Positions 11,521 to 27,300 of a DNA stretch of 64,000 bases are shown here, one piece after another. The DNA is taken from positions 5,046,960 to 5,110,959 of the forward strand of contig NC_066833.1 of NCBI RefSeq assembly GCF_001640805.2, in the 5' to 3' direction. The notes beneath the pieces were generated by a model, which saw only the letters and a list, made by a program, of their open reading frames with translations, ran no database searches and was not told the DNA's origin. Each line of letters starts with the position of its first letter. Positions within the stretch are counted from its first letter, which is position 1. Both the position numbers and the translations under genes were made by a program. This DNA is from Lates calcarifer (Eukaryota; Chordata; Actinopteri; Centropomidae).

Positions 11521-14500
11521 CTGAAACAACATAATCACAGCAGGAGACTCTGAGTGAATATTGCCACAGAAATTATGCCACACATAATGCACACAGATGC
11601 ACACACATAAACTCACTGAACACCTCATTAGGAACACCTGTACACCTGCTTGTACTATCAAATCAGCTAATCTTGTGTCAGTAGTGCAGTGCATAAGATC
11701 ATGTAGGTATGGGTCAAGAGCTTCAGTTAATCATCATCAGAAAGCAGAAAAAATGTGATCTCAGTGACTTTGACTGTGGCCATGATTGTTGGTGTCAGAT
11801 AAGCTGGTTTTAGTATTTCTGAAACTGCTGACTCTGGGCTTTTCAAGCACATCAGTCTGTGTAGCTTAGAATGGTGCCAAAAAAACCCAAAACATCCAGA
11901 TCGGTGGCATGTCTGCAGACAGTCTTGTTGATGAGAGAGGTCAGAGGAGAGTGGCCAGACTAGCTGGAGCTGACAGAGCAGTAACTGTGTTTACAACTGT
12001 GGTGACCAGAAAAGCTTCTCAGAATGAACAAGACGTCACTACAGCAGCAGAGGACCTTGTCAGGTTCCAGTCCTTTCAGTCAAGAACAGAAATCTGAGGT
12101 TGCAGTCCGAACAGGCTCACTAAGGCTCACTGGACAGTTGAAGACTGGAAAAACATAGCTTGGTCTGATGGATCTGGATTTTTGCTGAGGTATGCATATT
12201 TTGGTATCAACATGCTTTGTGTAGACAATGCAGGCTTCTGGTGGTGTGTAATGGTGTGGCAAATGTTTTCTTGGCACATGCTGTACCCCTTAATACCAAC
12301 CAATCATGGTTTGAATGCAACAGCCTGTCTGAGTACAGATGCTGACCATGCATTCCTTTATGGCCACAAGCTACTCATCCTCTGATGGCTACTTTTGAGT
12401 TCAGTGTACTTCAGTGGCCTCCCCAGTCACCAGATCTGAATCTAACACCTTTAGGATGTGATAGATCAGGGAATTGGCAACATGAATGTACAGGAGCAGA
12501 ATCTCAAAGGCATAATTCTAACATTTTGTGGAATCCATGCCATGAAGAACTGATGCTGCTTTGACAGCAACTGGAAGATGTACCTGGTATGGTGGAGTAT
12601 GGTGCTCCTGATAAAGTGCTCAGTGAGTGCACATTGTCATTTTAGGAAATACACTTGATTAGTTTCTTTCCAAAAGTTCAGTGAGACTTTATATGCCACC
12701 CTCATATCTGTACTGTAAATACGAAGGTGGAGCTAATAAAAGTGCTTGGTGTGTGTACACTGTATATAGATTGTACACAAATAATTTTCAGTCTGTAAGT
12801 CAGTTCACACGAAGGTGATTTGTCTGTTTTCATTTTGCCAACCAGAGCCATGCCAGCATTACAGTATCATATCATTGTTTTACAAGAATTATTAATAGGG
12901 TTTTTAATTGAAGCATTTAAAAAATAATAATTGTATCAGGACTCACTGAAATGAATGCTGAGCAGATGAAGACAGAATGATTTTCCTCCTGAGTTTTATC
13001 CTTGATGATCTAGCAATTCCTGGATCATCTAGCATAATTGGAGGGTGACTTAACTCTGCCTGAACCATACTCCCTATTCTCCCAGGTTGAGGCACACTTC
13101 CAAAAGATGCAGATCTTGCCCCGAAACCTGTTGGTAGAACTTTAGCTTTAGCAGCTTTCATTCTTGACAGTGGAACTTTAGAGCCAGAGAAACCAAAACC
13201 TGACTGTTGTTCCCCTGCAAAATTAGATTTGCTACCTCTGAAAGAGAAATATCTTGGTGTATGAGCTGTGGTCTCTGAGACTGAAGATGTCTCCTTTATG
13301 AGAGGTGATCCTGATTCTGTAGGACATTCGAGAAGCGCATTCGGAGCAGGTGCAGGTCCACCTGGGTAAGACATGCACACATCCACATCTGCTATGTCCA
13401 GACTCTTTGTTGGCATAGCCATCATTTGACAGCGAGCAACAGATGGTATGCTGTCTAAGGGCATGGGACCTTCAAATGAAAAGGGCAGACTACTAGCTCC
13501 CGACAGTGCATGTGTTCTGAAATCCTGTGTCTCCATTGACTGAGTCAATACTGGCCTGACATAATGGGAAACCCCTCTCTTTGGTACAAGAGGAGACGAT
13601 GAAGTTAGGGTTTCAGGAAGGCCTGACGAATGAGAACTAAACACGGAGGACTGAAACCGATGTACAGCAGAGAGAGTTGGAGGGATTGGAGGTGGAGGTG
13701 GAGGTGGTGAGGCTTGTATTGGCACTTCTAAAGAACAGTTAAGAATAGGAGGACGACAAAGAGCAGGGGGAGGAGGGGGGAGTCTGGCTATATCCCCTGT
13801 TTGCATCAGGATATTCAGCCTCTCTCTCAAACTCATTCCTCTTTACTCTGGACATCCTGGAAAATGCCTTCAATTCAGCATGACTGTGACCAAAATCTGG
13901 TAGAGCTGCTGCAGCATATGGCACAGGTGATGCATCAGATGAGTAAGAGGGACTCTGTAAAAGAAGAGAAATACAGTAAATGAAAGGGGTCAGAACATGT
14001 TTTTTGCAAATAAAACTGAATTACTAAACTTCAAACCTCAAAATTCACTGTAGGTCACACACATATGATCTGTTTTCAGATCATATAATGTAATGTAATG
14101 TTACCTGATCTGTTAACAAGGCCTAAAGAGGTTTCACAATGGTGGCCTCCCTCTGCTTTAAAATTAAATTGGATATTTGTTGCCACACAAGGATATGTGA
14201 TGCTAATTTAGGATTCATTAACCTTTTAAGTGTTATTAGTTTGTTTCACACTGCTCCTGCATTTAAAATTGCAGCTCAGTCTAAAATATGCATGTGTTAC
14301 CCCCACAAAAACAGCAAGCTGCAGTTTATGCGTGAAGGAACTAACCGTTGGTGAATATTGTGGAGAGTCTGGGTCCATTGATGCTGAGTTCACAGACAAG
14401 TCCATTGCCATATCAAGTGAACTACCTACACAAAAGGTGTAATCCTACAACAGAGAATAATGCTGAATTAGTAAATTCCAGAAAGTAAATTTGCTCTTAT

Positions 14501-16785
14501 GTTTTGATTACCCTATACACAGTGTCACTGTACCTGCATGGCATTAGTTTCAATATCAGCTAAGTAAAAACCCATGTCCATGTCTTCCTCCTCTTCTTCA
14601 CTATCCTGTGGGAGATTCCAGCTGATGTAAGGGAGGAAGTCCACATCTTCCTCTGCGATTAACTTGGGGATGTCTGTGAAACCCTCGTCTGGTTGCTCTG
14701 AGTCCTAAAACAAGGTAGATGAGTTTGGGTTGGTTGGCAGCTACAAAATATTATGTAACAAATCCTGAAAACCTTGAGTGTTAAGTATTTGGGTTAGGGG
14801 CGGTTGCCCTGGAAAGCTACCAGAAGTAAATATGAATAACAGTATAAATGTGAGAAAGTGCAAAAACTGCACAAACCCTTTCCTCAATGGCCACAAAACT
14901 GGTGAACTGAGACAGAATGGAGAACTCTTTGCTTAACTCGATGATGAAGGACTTCAACTCTGCTTTCTTCCCCTGGAAAAGCAAAAATCCACATGAAAAT
15001 GTGGAGCTCAGACTCGATGTCTAAACTGAAGTGGGTTGGTTTTGTTCTCACTCAGTAACACACAAACACACCTCATGTTCAGCCTCATTGGCATCCAGGC
15101 TTCCGTCTTCATAATCCCTGATCAGGGCTCGTGCTGTGAGCTTGTGAAGAAACTGAACACACACATCAAGACACATTTTAATCATCACCTCATCATCTCC
15201 CTATTAATGACATGTTTCACCTCTTTCCGATGTCAGGTTTTCCAGTGGCTGAGCCTATCAGTTGAAAGACTGACCGGTGCTGTTGAGACTGCTGAGAGTG
15301 AATATGTGTGGACTTACTGTGCCCCTAGTCTTCTGCAACTCACTGGTCGACACCATGGTTTTGAGCTCCTGGCCACTCAGGTTTCCAAGGAGGGTGGCCT
15401 GTATGAAATCACTTATCAAGGAAACATGCCAAATACTTGCTGGTTTGTAGCTTTTTAAATTTGAGGATCTGCTGCATATTATTGAAAACTTAATGTAGTT
15501 ATGTTTTGATAATTAGCTAAAGAAAATCTCAAGATGTCACAATGAGCTTTGGGAAATTACAATGGGCATTTTCAGTAGTTTCTAATATTTTATAGACTGA
15601 ACAATTCAGCTGCAATTCAGTTTGAAATCATGTACAAAACACTGTATACCTGAGTGCAGTGTGGCACAAAGCCATAGACCAGGGTGTGACAGTCATTGAA
15701 CAAAGCGTGGAGCTGTCTGGGGGCTTGCACAGGAGTGGGTGCTGTTGGGTTGAACTGCTGCCACTTCACTGACACTGAGCTGCAGCCAGGAGATGCAATA
15801 CGCTTCACCTGACATGCTACCTGTGGCCAAAACAGATAGATTAACAGCAGTTATTTCATTATGTGGGACAGTATAACTGTCACATTTAAGAACTTGTTGC
15901 TTTAGACTTGACACGAAGCCTCTTGGGAAATCTGTCAAGTCCCAAGTCCCAGATTATACTTTCAGTATATCCTCTGAGATTACACTGTATGTGTGTAATG
16001 TGTCTACATGTGTGAGAACTGCAATTAAGGCAATACATATGACAAGTAAGAACAGAAAATTATGTATAATCATGCAACAATGCTGTTACATAAAGTGTGG
16101 ATCATTTCTCTTCATTTAGGTACAATGGAAATGTGCCACTTCATCCACATTAGTAGCAGAAACATAGAATCAGCATATATTCTATGATTGTCTGTGATTA
16201 ATGAGAGGTATTAATCTCACCTTCTCTGTCCAGTTGTGTTTGGTTTTAGTGTCAAAGAATTCATAGGCCCCACCCCCTGCTTGGGCCAGAGCTCTCAGCA
16301 TGTGCCGATTGGCTGTTGGGCTGAAATGACAAAGAAACATAAACACACACCTTTAAAATGTGCAGTCAAAAGGAAGCTCAGTGTACAGTGCATGCTAGCT
16401 ACCACTGTACTTTAGAGAAAAGGTTAGAAATGTTTTCAACTCTCTGTATCTTTTCCTTTTGTCACTGACTGTAGGAGGATTTATCAGTACTCATTAACAT
16501 AAGCACAAAGCTAAAATTTATGATACCTTTAACAACAACAACAACAAAATCCTGTACCCCCTGTGACCTATGATCCCTTAGACCATTCAGACCTGAGGCC
16601 ACAGGTGAAGAGACGGCTGTGCTGAGCATTTTCTCTGAGCAGCTGCAAGGTGAGCTCTGCATTCTGGATGTGGCCGTCCGACAGCAGCAGCAGGTTCCTG
16701 GTGCCATGGGATGGGGGCAGCAGATTGAGAGCACGCAGGGGCCGCCACAGCTCAGTGCTGCCACCTACTGGAGGTAAGCGCTGAC

Positions 16786-16827
<42 letters not shown>

Positions 16828-18343
16828 GAGAGGTATTGGCAAGTGTATTGCTGACAATATCTCCCACTTGGTAAAAATTACAACAGACATGCCAACAAAC
16901 TGCTGATTATACCTGTAATACAAGTTACAACAAACAATAAATATAAAATCCCATATATATTATACAAAACTGTATTTCATTCATTAAAAGATATTTAACA
17001 ATTGCAAATACAGTATCTTAAACTATAATACTTACAGTACACAGTATATAGTCTCAAGGACTAATTAACCTACTTAACGTCTGAACCAATTGTTTCTTCT
17101 TAAATAGCTTTTGAATGAATTGTTCACAGTATATTATCTCTATGTTTTTACAGGAATTCCCAAATTCATATTCAAAAGTCATGTTCATTCACCATTGTTT
17201 GCTGCTCACTTTTTTATGGTTATGAAGTGACGTTTAGTGTGTCCATGTAGCACAGAATCAGGTTGCTTTCATACCTGCAAGCTCAGGCTGGATCCATTTC
17301 ACATGTAGTTTAGTTGCTGTTACAGTATTTTAACAAAGGTTTGATACATTTTATAGTTTTAGATATTATATAGCTTGTTATACAATTGAACCTTAGACCT
17401 AGGGTCGATCATATTGATCAATGAAATTAATCACAGAAAATAATAATGCATCTCTCTGCATCAAGTTAATGCTCTGAAGCAACAGTACTCAATATTCTCA
17501 ATGCCAATGGCTTCCAGGTTGAACTACAGTATGAAAAATGATCTGCCAGTCATAACTCACCCTGATGAGGTTCTCTGCTGCATGTCGAGCTTCAGCAAGT
17601 GGCTGTGCTGTCAGGAACGCATCTGTGTGATCTGACAGATCAACACACATTAAAAGACAGGAAAATGACTATTTACTACTACAGTCTTTCATGTAAAATG
17701 AGAGTTGACTTCACATGGTAAAAAGTCTCCTGATATAATCCTCTGGTGTACTGGTGGGAATAATCTTCAAATTACATGTATATAATGATGTAGATTTAGC
17801 TTCCTCTTCATTAGTGAGACAGTTATACTCTTTATTTTGCCAACTTGTACATGGTCTTTTTTTTTACATTTTATCACAATATACATAAAAACTTAAAGGG
17901 ACAAAACTGACCTGTGCCAAATAAAATGACATTGATTCTGAGGTTGTGGCCAAGCGTTTTGAGGACCTGAAGGGCAATTTTCTGGGCCATGCAGAGAGAC
18001 TCTCCCTTCATGGACTCAGATGTGTCCAGCAACAGGACAACTTCATCGGATGCTGAGCTGGAGTTGGTGTCAAAGTCTGGATAGAAAACCAACATGCAGG
18101 CCTAGAGGAGAGAGCGACATCATTAAGGTTAAAAAACTGTGACAAATTGAAAGAAAGAGAGGAAGTCAAAGAGACCAAAGAGACCAGGTTAACAGACCTG
18201 GCTGTCCTTGTCAGGGTGTTTCTCCACCCACATCCTAGGCAGGTGGACCTCAGACAGAGTGACTGATAGCTGGAAACCTTCTGCACCCATGACTTCTCCG
18301 GGCAGCACACTCACTACTGCCTTACAGTCTGTTCTCTGTGGGA

Positions 18344-18388
<45 letters not shown>

Positions 18389-21300
18389 TGAGAACTTCAA
18401 CTTCTGGTATGATTGTGGAATAAAGAGTAAGGTTTTTTTTCTTACAGTGAGCATGCTGTGCAAAGTGACATAGTTTCAATATCAAATTAAAAACTCATAA
18501 ACATTTTAATATATTTGTAGGCTTTGGTGACTCATGTAAGACTCCAGAATCCAAAAGAAATAACTGGAAAAAAATAAATATTGGATTAACAGAATGTGAA
18601 ATTACCTTAATCTTGACTTTGTGAGTGATGCACTGCAGGCTGGTGATTTCATATGGCATCTCAATTGACATGTCCAGAGTGAACTCTCTGAAGGAAAGTA
18701 ACAAAACACTGGAAACAGAAACCTCTATCCAGAAGTTTTACTTGATAAATGACAAATCAATGTTTAACTCTCTGTGGATCGACAGGTCAATAGATCCACT
18801 GTTTCATCACGCTACACAGAACATTCAGCATTAAAGATAGAACCAGGTTTTACAACACAAGGCCTTAGAATTAAAAATTAAGTAAAACATAAATTGCACT
18901 GAAACAGACAAAAAACATAATATGACATACCTTGTACTTGCTGCCTTATCAGTCACACACACCTTTGTTAGAGTGACCTGTTGATCAATGGAAAGCAGAC
19001 AAAAACAAAGATAAGAACATCAACATTTTACTTTAAATGCTGAGCCCCACATATCATACATGATGAGATCCAATATCTTTGCCTTTCTTTGTAACTCCAT
19101 ACAAAACTGAAGCAGGTGGTGACAATTAGCACCCAAGACAGAAAGACACAAGCCTAATGCAGCAAAATAAACAAATAAATAAACTAAAACAGCAACACTT
19201 GGCCTGCGAGGTTCATGCAAAAGGACTTGAAATTCTAAACTCTGCAGATAAGTCCTGCTTTGATTGATATGTGCTGCTATCTCATACAGTTAATTGCCTT
19301 TTAACTGACAAGTGCACGTAAGAGGAACTTAACGAATTACCATAGTGTAAATACATGCATATACAACAGTAGATTCTGCTCTCTGTTTGTTTTTATTGCT
19401 TTGCTTTTAGAGGGACATTTTGCCATTTTTCTCTCTTCTGACAGCCTGCAGAGTAACAACTGATACTTTGGGGTGGGATTCTTTTAGTTTTTTTTGGGCC
19501 TCCTGTCCAGGCTCTCCTTACTTGTGTGGTTTGGTTGAGTGCTGCACTCTCCTGCCATGGAGCCACACTCCCAGGCAGGGAGAAGAGAATACTCCCATCC
19601 CTGACGATCAACTCAGACACAAAGGTAACTTTAATGAGGACAGTCGCCCCGGGCGGCAGATTGCCCACACTGATGGTAAAGACGTCCTGCAGTGAGCACA
19701 AAAAAATACATCACAGTTAATGTAGAAATACATTTTTATGTATCATTTTAATCACAGACACAAACAGTTTTAAACTGTTAATAAACATAAATGAAATGCT
19801 ATGAAAAGGTTCTATTAAGTACTCTTGTATGATTGATGAAATTGCTAGATGATGGGTGTTTGGTTAAGTGAAAGAAGTGGACATACAGGAGCATCTTGGT
19901 CCATCAGATATGCTCCATGTCCTTTTTCAATAGCCTGCTTGTATTCTTTGCGAGCCTTCTCTTTCTCCTTCACCTGAGAACCAAACATACACAAACACAG
20001 GGTCTTGCTAATAATCCTTGATGCTAGTTTTATCCTCCTGGCATAAAACGATGACTATAACGATGACACCACTGTTCAAAATGTGTACGAGCAACATAGA
20101 TGGTATTATATCACTGGTTTCTGTGCAGCTGGTGTGATAAAATAGATGCAAATTCCCAATAATTAAAGATAAATAATGACAAAATGACATAATAAAGAAA
20201 TAAGACATTAGATAATAAAGAAACAGAGTAACTGAAGGTAACACAGTCAATAAAGAAATCTGAGACAAGAAAAGTTACACTTAGTTACCTTTCCCACCAC
20301 ATGTTTCCCATTTATAAAAGCTTCAAATCCACAGACTGCTGCAGTGTCATCCAATGGGAAGACATACTTTGCCTCAATGGGCACAGAGCTCATGTTGGTA
20401 TATTTTTGGAAAATGATGACCTACAAGAAGAAAGAAGAGAGGAGAGATTTTCAGGACAGATCAAAAATACTGTCAGTGCTTTCTTTGAGATGTGAGCCAA
20501 TAAACTGAGAAGTTAGTAAAATTTTATATCCAGTAGTCTAATACATTTTCGGAGGTTGACTCAAATCAACAATCAGATCACTATGAAACAAAGAAAACAC
20601 TGAATGAGTCTGTTTTTTTTTCACCTGAGAGAGCAGATCCATCAGTTTACACTTCACATGGACAGCCTGCAGAGGGAGCTGCTGACCAGAGCTGTCTAAC
20701 AGTCCAGCCGTCACATCCTCCAGTGGGTTTTTAATGCTTTCAACCCCGTCATCCTCCAAACTGAGCTCTACACACACAAACGCACACACACACACACACA
20801 CATTTAGACAATCATGGGACACTAAACTCAAAAAATAAAACTGCCTTTTTTTGACTTAGCTGTGGTCTGAAGTTAAACTCTCAACACTTAAGTGGAGTAG
20901 ACTGGAGAATTGTATTGCAACAATCACCACAATATGGTGTGTAACAGTATCAGATGTTAATGTTATCTAAACTGCTCATCCTTTGGAGAACTGTGCTTTG
21001 ATATATTTTGATATATTGATATATTTCACCAGGGTTTGGTGCTCACCTTGATCAGGAGGAGGCAGACATGGCTTAGCAGAGATGTTGATTTCAGGACTGA
21101 ACTCCTTCAGTTGGTCCCCTTTGATGCTGAACTGAACTATGTACTTCAGTTTCACTTGATCAGGACTGTACACCACATACTCATCATCCTGGAGCACAGC
21201 CAAGTATGATTGCATATCAGGGTACACACAGGCATAGAGGCATAGATGTGTTAGGGCTGAGTGATGTTAAGCCATATAAAACACTAACATTAACAGTATG

Positions 21301-24300
21301 TCAACAATTTGAGGACACCATTTGCTGCCAGAGGATGGCATGCGACAAATGGTCCATATAATAATGAAAAATCTTAGATGTACATTAATTTGATTGGTTC
21401 ATGTTTGTGTGGTACCTGTTTCCTATATTAGGTATGAAAATCTGATTTAGGGACAGATCATTTAGAGGACTCTTGGTTTAAGATTTATCTTTCAGTCTAC
21501 ATTCACACACACACATACACACACCCCTACCTCAAACTCAGAGTGAGTGTTGGGGGTATGGCGGACTCCGTGCACGCTGTGGTGTCCTTCAGGGGCTTCA
21601 GTCAATGTGTAGTCTTTCTTGTGGATGTCCTTACAACTTCCCAAAGCCACATCACACACCAACAGCAGCCGAGAGCCGTCTGTCACACTGGGCATGGAGT
21701 ACTTCAAACTGGTGCTATGGATAGAGAACGAAAGATAGGCTTGCTAAAAATAACTGTGTTGTTGCCATCATCTGGGTTACTAAATGATGAAATAATATAA
21801 CTGAGGACCACAGGCGCCGTATCATTTTCTTTAATTAAAATTTCATGCTTTTAGTTAGTATAGTGGTTTTAGGCTTTCTTTGCTCTTGTGAACAAATTAA
21901 GGACAAGTTAACTCATGCATTTCATATTAGTGGAGGTGTTTTTGTATGTAAATTGATGACAAAAACAATTTTTTAAGAATAAACCCCTAAAATTTCAGAT
22001 TTTCTACTAACCTAACAGCATCACTGAAGTAGATTCCACTGCCCAGATTACCAATGTCTGTTCTCTCTATCCCATGATGCTCCACTCCGACACGGGGCAA
22101 CAGTAGACCACTGAAGAGAAAATGAAAATACTGAGTTACAATATAAAAGTTCAGATTTCATTATTGTTAAGTTGAAGATAAAGACCTGCACTATACTACC
22201 TGTCAGACTGTCAGGATTACCATAACATCACATTCACATCACTATATAATGCACGCATGAAAACCAAGAGGGTGAAAAAGTGCAGAACTGATTCAAAGAG
22301 TTTAAAGAGGAAATACATTATAGAGATGAGCTCTAAAACTGTCACTACATTCAGTGTTCAATCAGTGAGAGTGGGAGGCTCTTCCTCAGTGCCATCCCAC
22401 TGTGTGAGTAGGCCAAGGGAAATAGGTAATTCAATTTTTTTTTCAAATGCTCTATATTACATGTTAAAAAATAAAGATATAATGAAACATGTGTGAGACA
22501 TTTCCATCAAAAAAAAATCCTAATTATATAATTGCATTATAATATATTTTCGCCCTGGTTTATGAACAAATATCTCGTCTCACATTGAATCTCATCAAGG
22601 TTTTTATTTAACTTTGGATCAGATTAAAGTAGGCTGTAGATTGTGGTTTGAGTTGTAATTAAGGGTAAGACATCAGGAAATAATCAAATACAATTTAAGT
22701 CATCACAATGTACACAGTGCATGTGCGTGCTTATGTGTGTGATCTCACCGAGACAGGATTCCTACAAAGTTGCTGGGGTTGGAGGAATGGAGCAGTGGCT
22801 TAACGTTCCCAAGCTCACTCTTAAATGTCTGAAGCTCCACCCCTCTGCTGACACGCAGAACCTGTTGAATCTGCACCTCGCTGCAAAGGATAGATGGAAA
22901 CATGGGCAGTGAGATGCCACGTGTGAAAAATATTTATAAAAATTTATAAGTGTACAAATGAACACTACTGTCTACACAAAAAGCACTCAGCGCTGTGCTT
23001 CAGAGTTCTGTGTTTCTTTGTAGTGCCTCAATAATGAGTCTGTACTATTTACATCAATATCTTTATATCACAATTAATTTGAATGGCTTGTCCCGGTTAC
23101 TTCATAATGAATAATTTTCTACATCTTTAGATGGGGAAAATCTGATTCAGGTGAAACTGTATTCAACTGCTCCAAAATATCTTTTCTTTTGACATTTACT
23201 GGGCTCTTTATTAGAGCAGAGAATGTATCACCTGTCATAATGGCTGCAGACTAGATATATAAAACCGCAAAAAAGAGTTGCTCTAAACCAGAAGAATGAG
23301 ACTAACTTGAATAATGACGCTGGTATTTCTGTTTGTGACACGGATTGACATAAATAGCAGGTACTGTGCATTTATATCAGTTTTGAAAGCACTGGATCAC
23401 TGCAAATGGGTTCTTCTTCTCTCTAGAATATCAGACATTCAAGCATTTCTGAGGTAGTCTGCTACCTTTTCTGCACCAGAGCAGCCACAGCCTGAAACTC
23501 GGAGCAGCTGGGGGGAACGGTCTCAATGCTGCACCTCAGAGCACGGTACTTCCCCAGACAGGAAGGAGCGGGACTTCTCAGAGTCATCTCACTCGTGTTC
23601 AAAACATCTCTGATTAACTTGGACAAAAAAAATAGATTGTGTTCTTTTCAGCATGGACATGTAGACATGACAGCAGTGATTATTATATTATGTGTTTAAT
23701 TATTATTATTATTGTGTTTTGATTACCATACAATAAATGCAATTAACAGTTTAAATATTTTAACCTGTAGCATGTTTACACTCGAATAAAATAAGAAAAA
23801 CTCAAATGTTGAAGGACTAGATGATTTTAGAAACCCAAGAGATCAGATTTGAAGCACATTATCCTTGAGCATGATAATCACCACAGACACTGCAGTAGTG
23901 TAACACCAGATTTGAATCTTACCTCAACTGCCAACCGTTAGTGTGTGTTTCAGAATATTTATCAGTGTTTATCAGAAACAACATATCAATGTGTTACACT
24001 CAGTGGAAATGATAAGATATGTGCAGTGATGCATGTCAATCACAGTTTGACTTTTTTTGTGTTCACAAAGCTGTTCACTGCTCTCCGTGATTCAGTTTAA
24101 TTCTTTGACGCTGTAAGTGGCTAAGTTCATTTGAGCACAGCATTGTGGGACAAAAGTGTCCATCAACAGAACATTCATCAACAGGTTTTCTGTTTTTTTA
24201 GTGTGCATACTGGCTGCTTTGAGTACACATTTTTGTGTGTAGTATGGATTTAGAACACAAATATGATGTATGCACACAAAATAACTTTCTGTATGTATAT

Positions 24301-27300
24301 GTGTATCTGTCCTAGTCTATGTACATGTGTGTTCTGTGTTACCTGGCAGAGGTCCAGTTTCTGAGAGATGAACTTGGCATTGGGAGGTAAGGGCGCCGCG
24401 CAGTGTGGCAGCAGGGTGTAAACCTCCTCCAGGAGAGATGCCACCTCAGCATGCTTTGCCTCTCGTAGCTTCCTCTGAGCCTGAAGCAACAAGCCCTCTG
24501 CCCTGCTCACCTACACATACACAAGGCATGGATCACAAGTGTCAATTTAATGAGATTCATGATGAGAGCCTTTTCTGGAAGTCAAAATGAACAACAGGCT
24601 GATGGGACAGCTCATTTCAAGAGTACAATAGCAGATTTAGCAGACTCCAATTTTACAGAACAATGTACAGAGAAAACCTTACATCATTGAGGCTGAGCTT
24701 GTCGATTGAAACTTTGAGGATGTTGCCAAGGTAACCCAGGGATTCAGTCCACAGCAGCTCCACAAAGACGCCCACTTCCTGTGATAAGCTTCCTGTGTTC
24801 AATTTCTCCTCCAGCAGCAGCTGCCAGTCAAACAAGGAACATGGAAGTTCAACTACTCAGCTCATTAGGTTCAGCAACAGTACACAAATGTCCAGCAGCA
24901 GTGGCTCCTAAGGCTTCACATATCATAAAACCAGTAAATCTAGCTAAAACTCCCAGAGAACAGTCAGAACATACTGTAAACCTTACATAAAAAGTAGTGT
25001 TTTATGCATTTTATCACAGCTTCTTGATAAAATTGATAAAATCATGCGATTGTGCTAAAAATGACATTACCCACAATGTATTTTCTTGGCATGGATAAAA
25101 CTGTCAGCAAAATGTGTAAACTTTTACTGTGCTGTGCAGTGAGTGTGCTGGACCTGCTGCAGGGGGGTGGAGCCCAGGGTCGGGGCCTGTGGGGGGATGC
25201 TGCTCCTCAGCTGCAAACCAGTAGCCAACAGAGTCTTTCTCAGTGCTTGGTACACCTCTAGAGCTTCCTCTGATGTGGACAGAAACACCAGCATGTCCTT
25301 CACTGCATCCTTCTGTTAGCACAAACACAGGTACTGGTATGTAGTTTCATGTCTTCCCATCGTGCACATTATTGCTCTACTTCAGTCTCACTTGAATCCC
25401 ACATTCTGATTACTTGTCCCACTAGTGGGGCTAAAAACTGATGCCCCACACTAAAGAACTTGGATGGTATGGTTTCGCTGGACATTTTACAGTACAGCAC
25501 AGTGTCCTGTGGTGGTTTAAATGCTGTATCTGAGGCTTTTCCAGACAACTGGAGGACATTCTGAGGGAAAACTAAATTATATTGTAAATTATATGTATAT
25601 CACATTTTGCAGAGATGACTTTTTTTCTACATTCAGCTCACAAAAATTATTATATTGACAAATGTCAAATTGCTTAACAGGATCATCTCTGAGCTGACAT
25701 GCAATATAAGCAGTAACATACAAAACACATCATACCTTGGCTAATATATCATTCTTCCAGTACTTGACCACACGGTACTGCTGTCCTTTCTCTGCTTTGG
25801 CACTCTGCAGCTCCAGCACACACCAAGTGTTGCTGTTTATCTTGAGAGAAATGTATATTAGTAATTATAGTGCTTATAGTACCACTATTACACTACTAGT
25901 AGTAGTAAGCTAAAAAGGAATAGCAGTTTTACCTTCTCAAAGATTGAATACTTGGCCACTTGAAAATTATGTGGATATGATGGAAGATCAGCATCAGTTT
26001 CAGCAAAAATTCTGTGAATTTGAGCAGTTGACGACAAAATTGAAAGGATCAGTTATATTTCATCAATGTTTGGGAATATATTTTTCTGCAGAAATTTTTG
26101 TGAACATCATATTTAATGGTGTGGTATTTTAGGCAATGGTGTGAAACATTAAATACTAAACACAAAAAACACTGATGAAATGGTTTTAATGAGGACTCCC
26201 TGTGTAACTTGAGCATGTTTTTCACACCTGAACTTTTCCAGAACATTTCCACTCCTCTTCGGAGTTTCTGCCCTCTGAGTCAGGCTGACGGAATTCACAG
26301 GCTTGGCCTGACCTTTGGGAGGCTCAGCTGCTGTGCTCTTTGGTACTTTGGAAACTACAATGTACAAGACAGAACAGACACACATTTATAATTCACTCAA
26401 CCTACACTCAAATGTTCTGCAAGAGCTGGTATGCATGTAAAGCTGGGTATGTACATACTATGTAAACACTGTGACAAGTAGATTGCTATATACACACTTA
26501 TACACACAACACTGATGACATAACACTGCTGCAGGTTTGAATTAACACTAAAGAAAATCAGAAGGTGTAACAAAGTACAGGAGTGCACACACCTGAAAGC
26601 AAACACACACTTTATCCAACCTAAAACCTCCTTGTTAAACCTGCTGAGTCTCAACTGTATTTTTAAAGTACAAGTCCATACATCAACACTGAAAGAGAAG
26701 TGAGAGGGCAAAACTACTGAACTAGATTTGATAAGCAAAGAAACTCATGACTTGAGTCTACGGTAAGTGCAAATAATAAGGCAGTGACTGATCATGAGTC
26801 ACTGAGCTGGAATTAGGAGGGGTCCTGGTTCTTATCTGGTTTGTATGTCTTCTGTAACTGATTGAGTCTGCACAACATTTTCTAGACATCACCTGTCAAT
26901 TACACAGCGAGGAAGAAATCCAGGCCTGGCTCCAGGTGATCATTAAAGCTTGATTTGTACTGAATAGGATCCTGATACTCCTACTCATTGTGTTCATCTT
27001 CTTAGGAGTTAACCATAGAGGCAAAATAGACACTGACTGTGTTAATTCATTAATATGAGGAAGTGAATTTTACAGACTGTTAAATATCTGCTGACCTGAT
27101 GAAGGGATTTTCTATTATCAAAGCACTGTAAGTCATGTCCATACAAAATGAAAAAAGAGCTGAGAATGTGACAGTGTAAAGTACTTTTTAAAACTCTGTT
27201 TTAAGTGCATATACTGTATTTGTAGATTGTGTATCTGCTTAGAGTCTATACATATCTATGTTTCTTTGGAAACAATTGCTGGCTATAAAGATAATACCTT

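Noticed and set aside
13801..13983. Alternative acceptor or hidden intron in PARP4 exon 31 to explain the frame change
   Set aside because: The GTAAAG donor near 13843 with the CCAG near 13784 would remove 63 nt and keep the wrong frame. Other AG choices hit stops. A one-base homopolymer error fits better.
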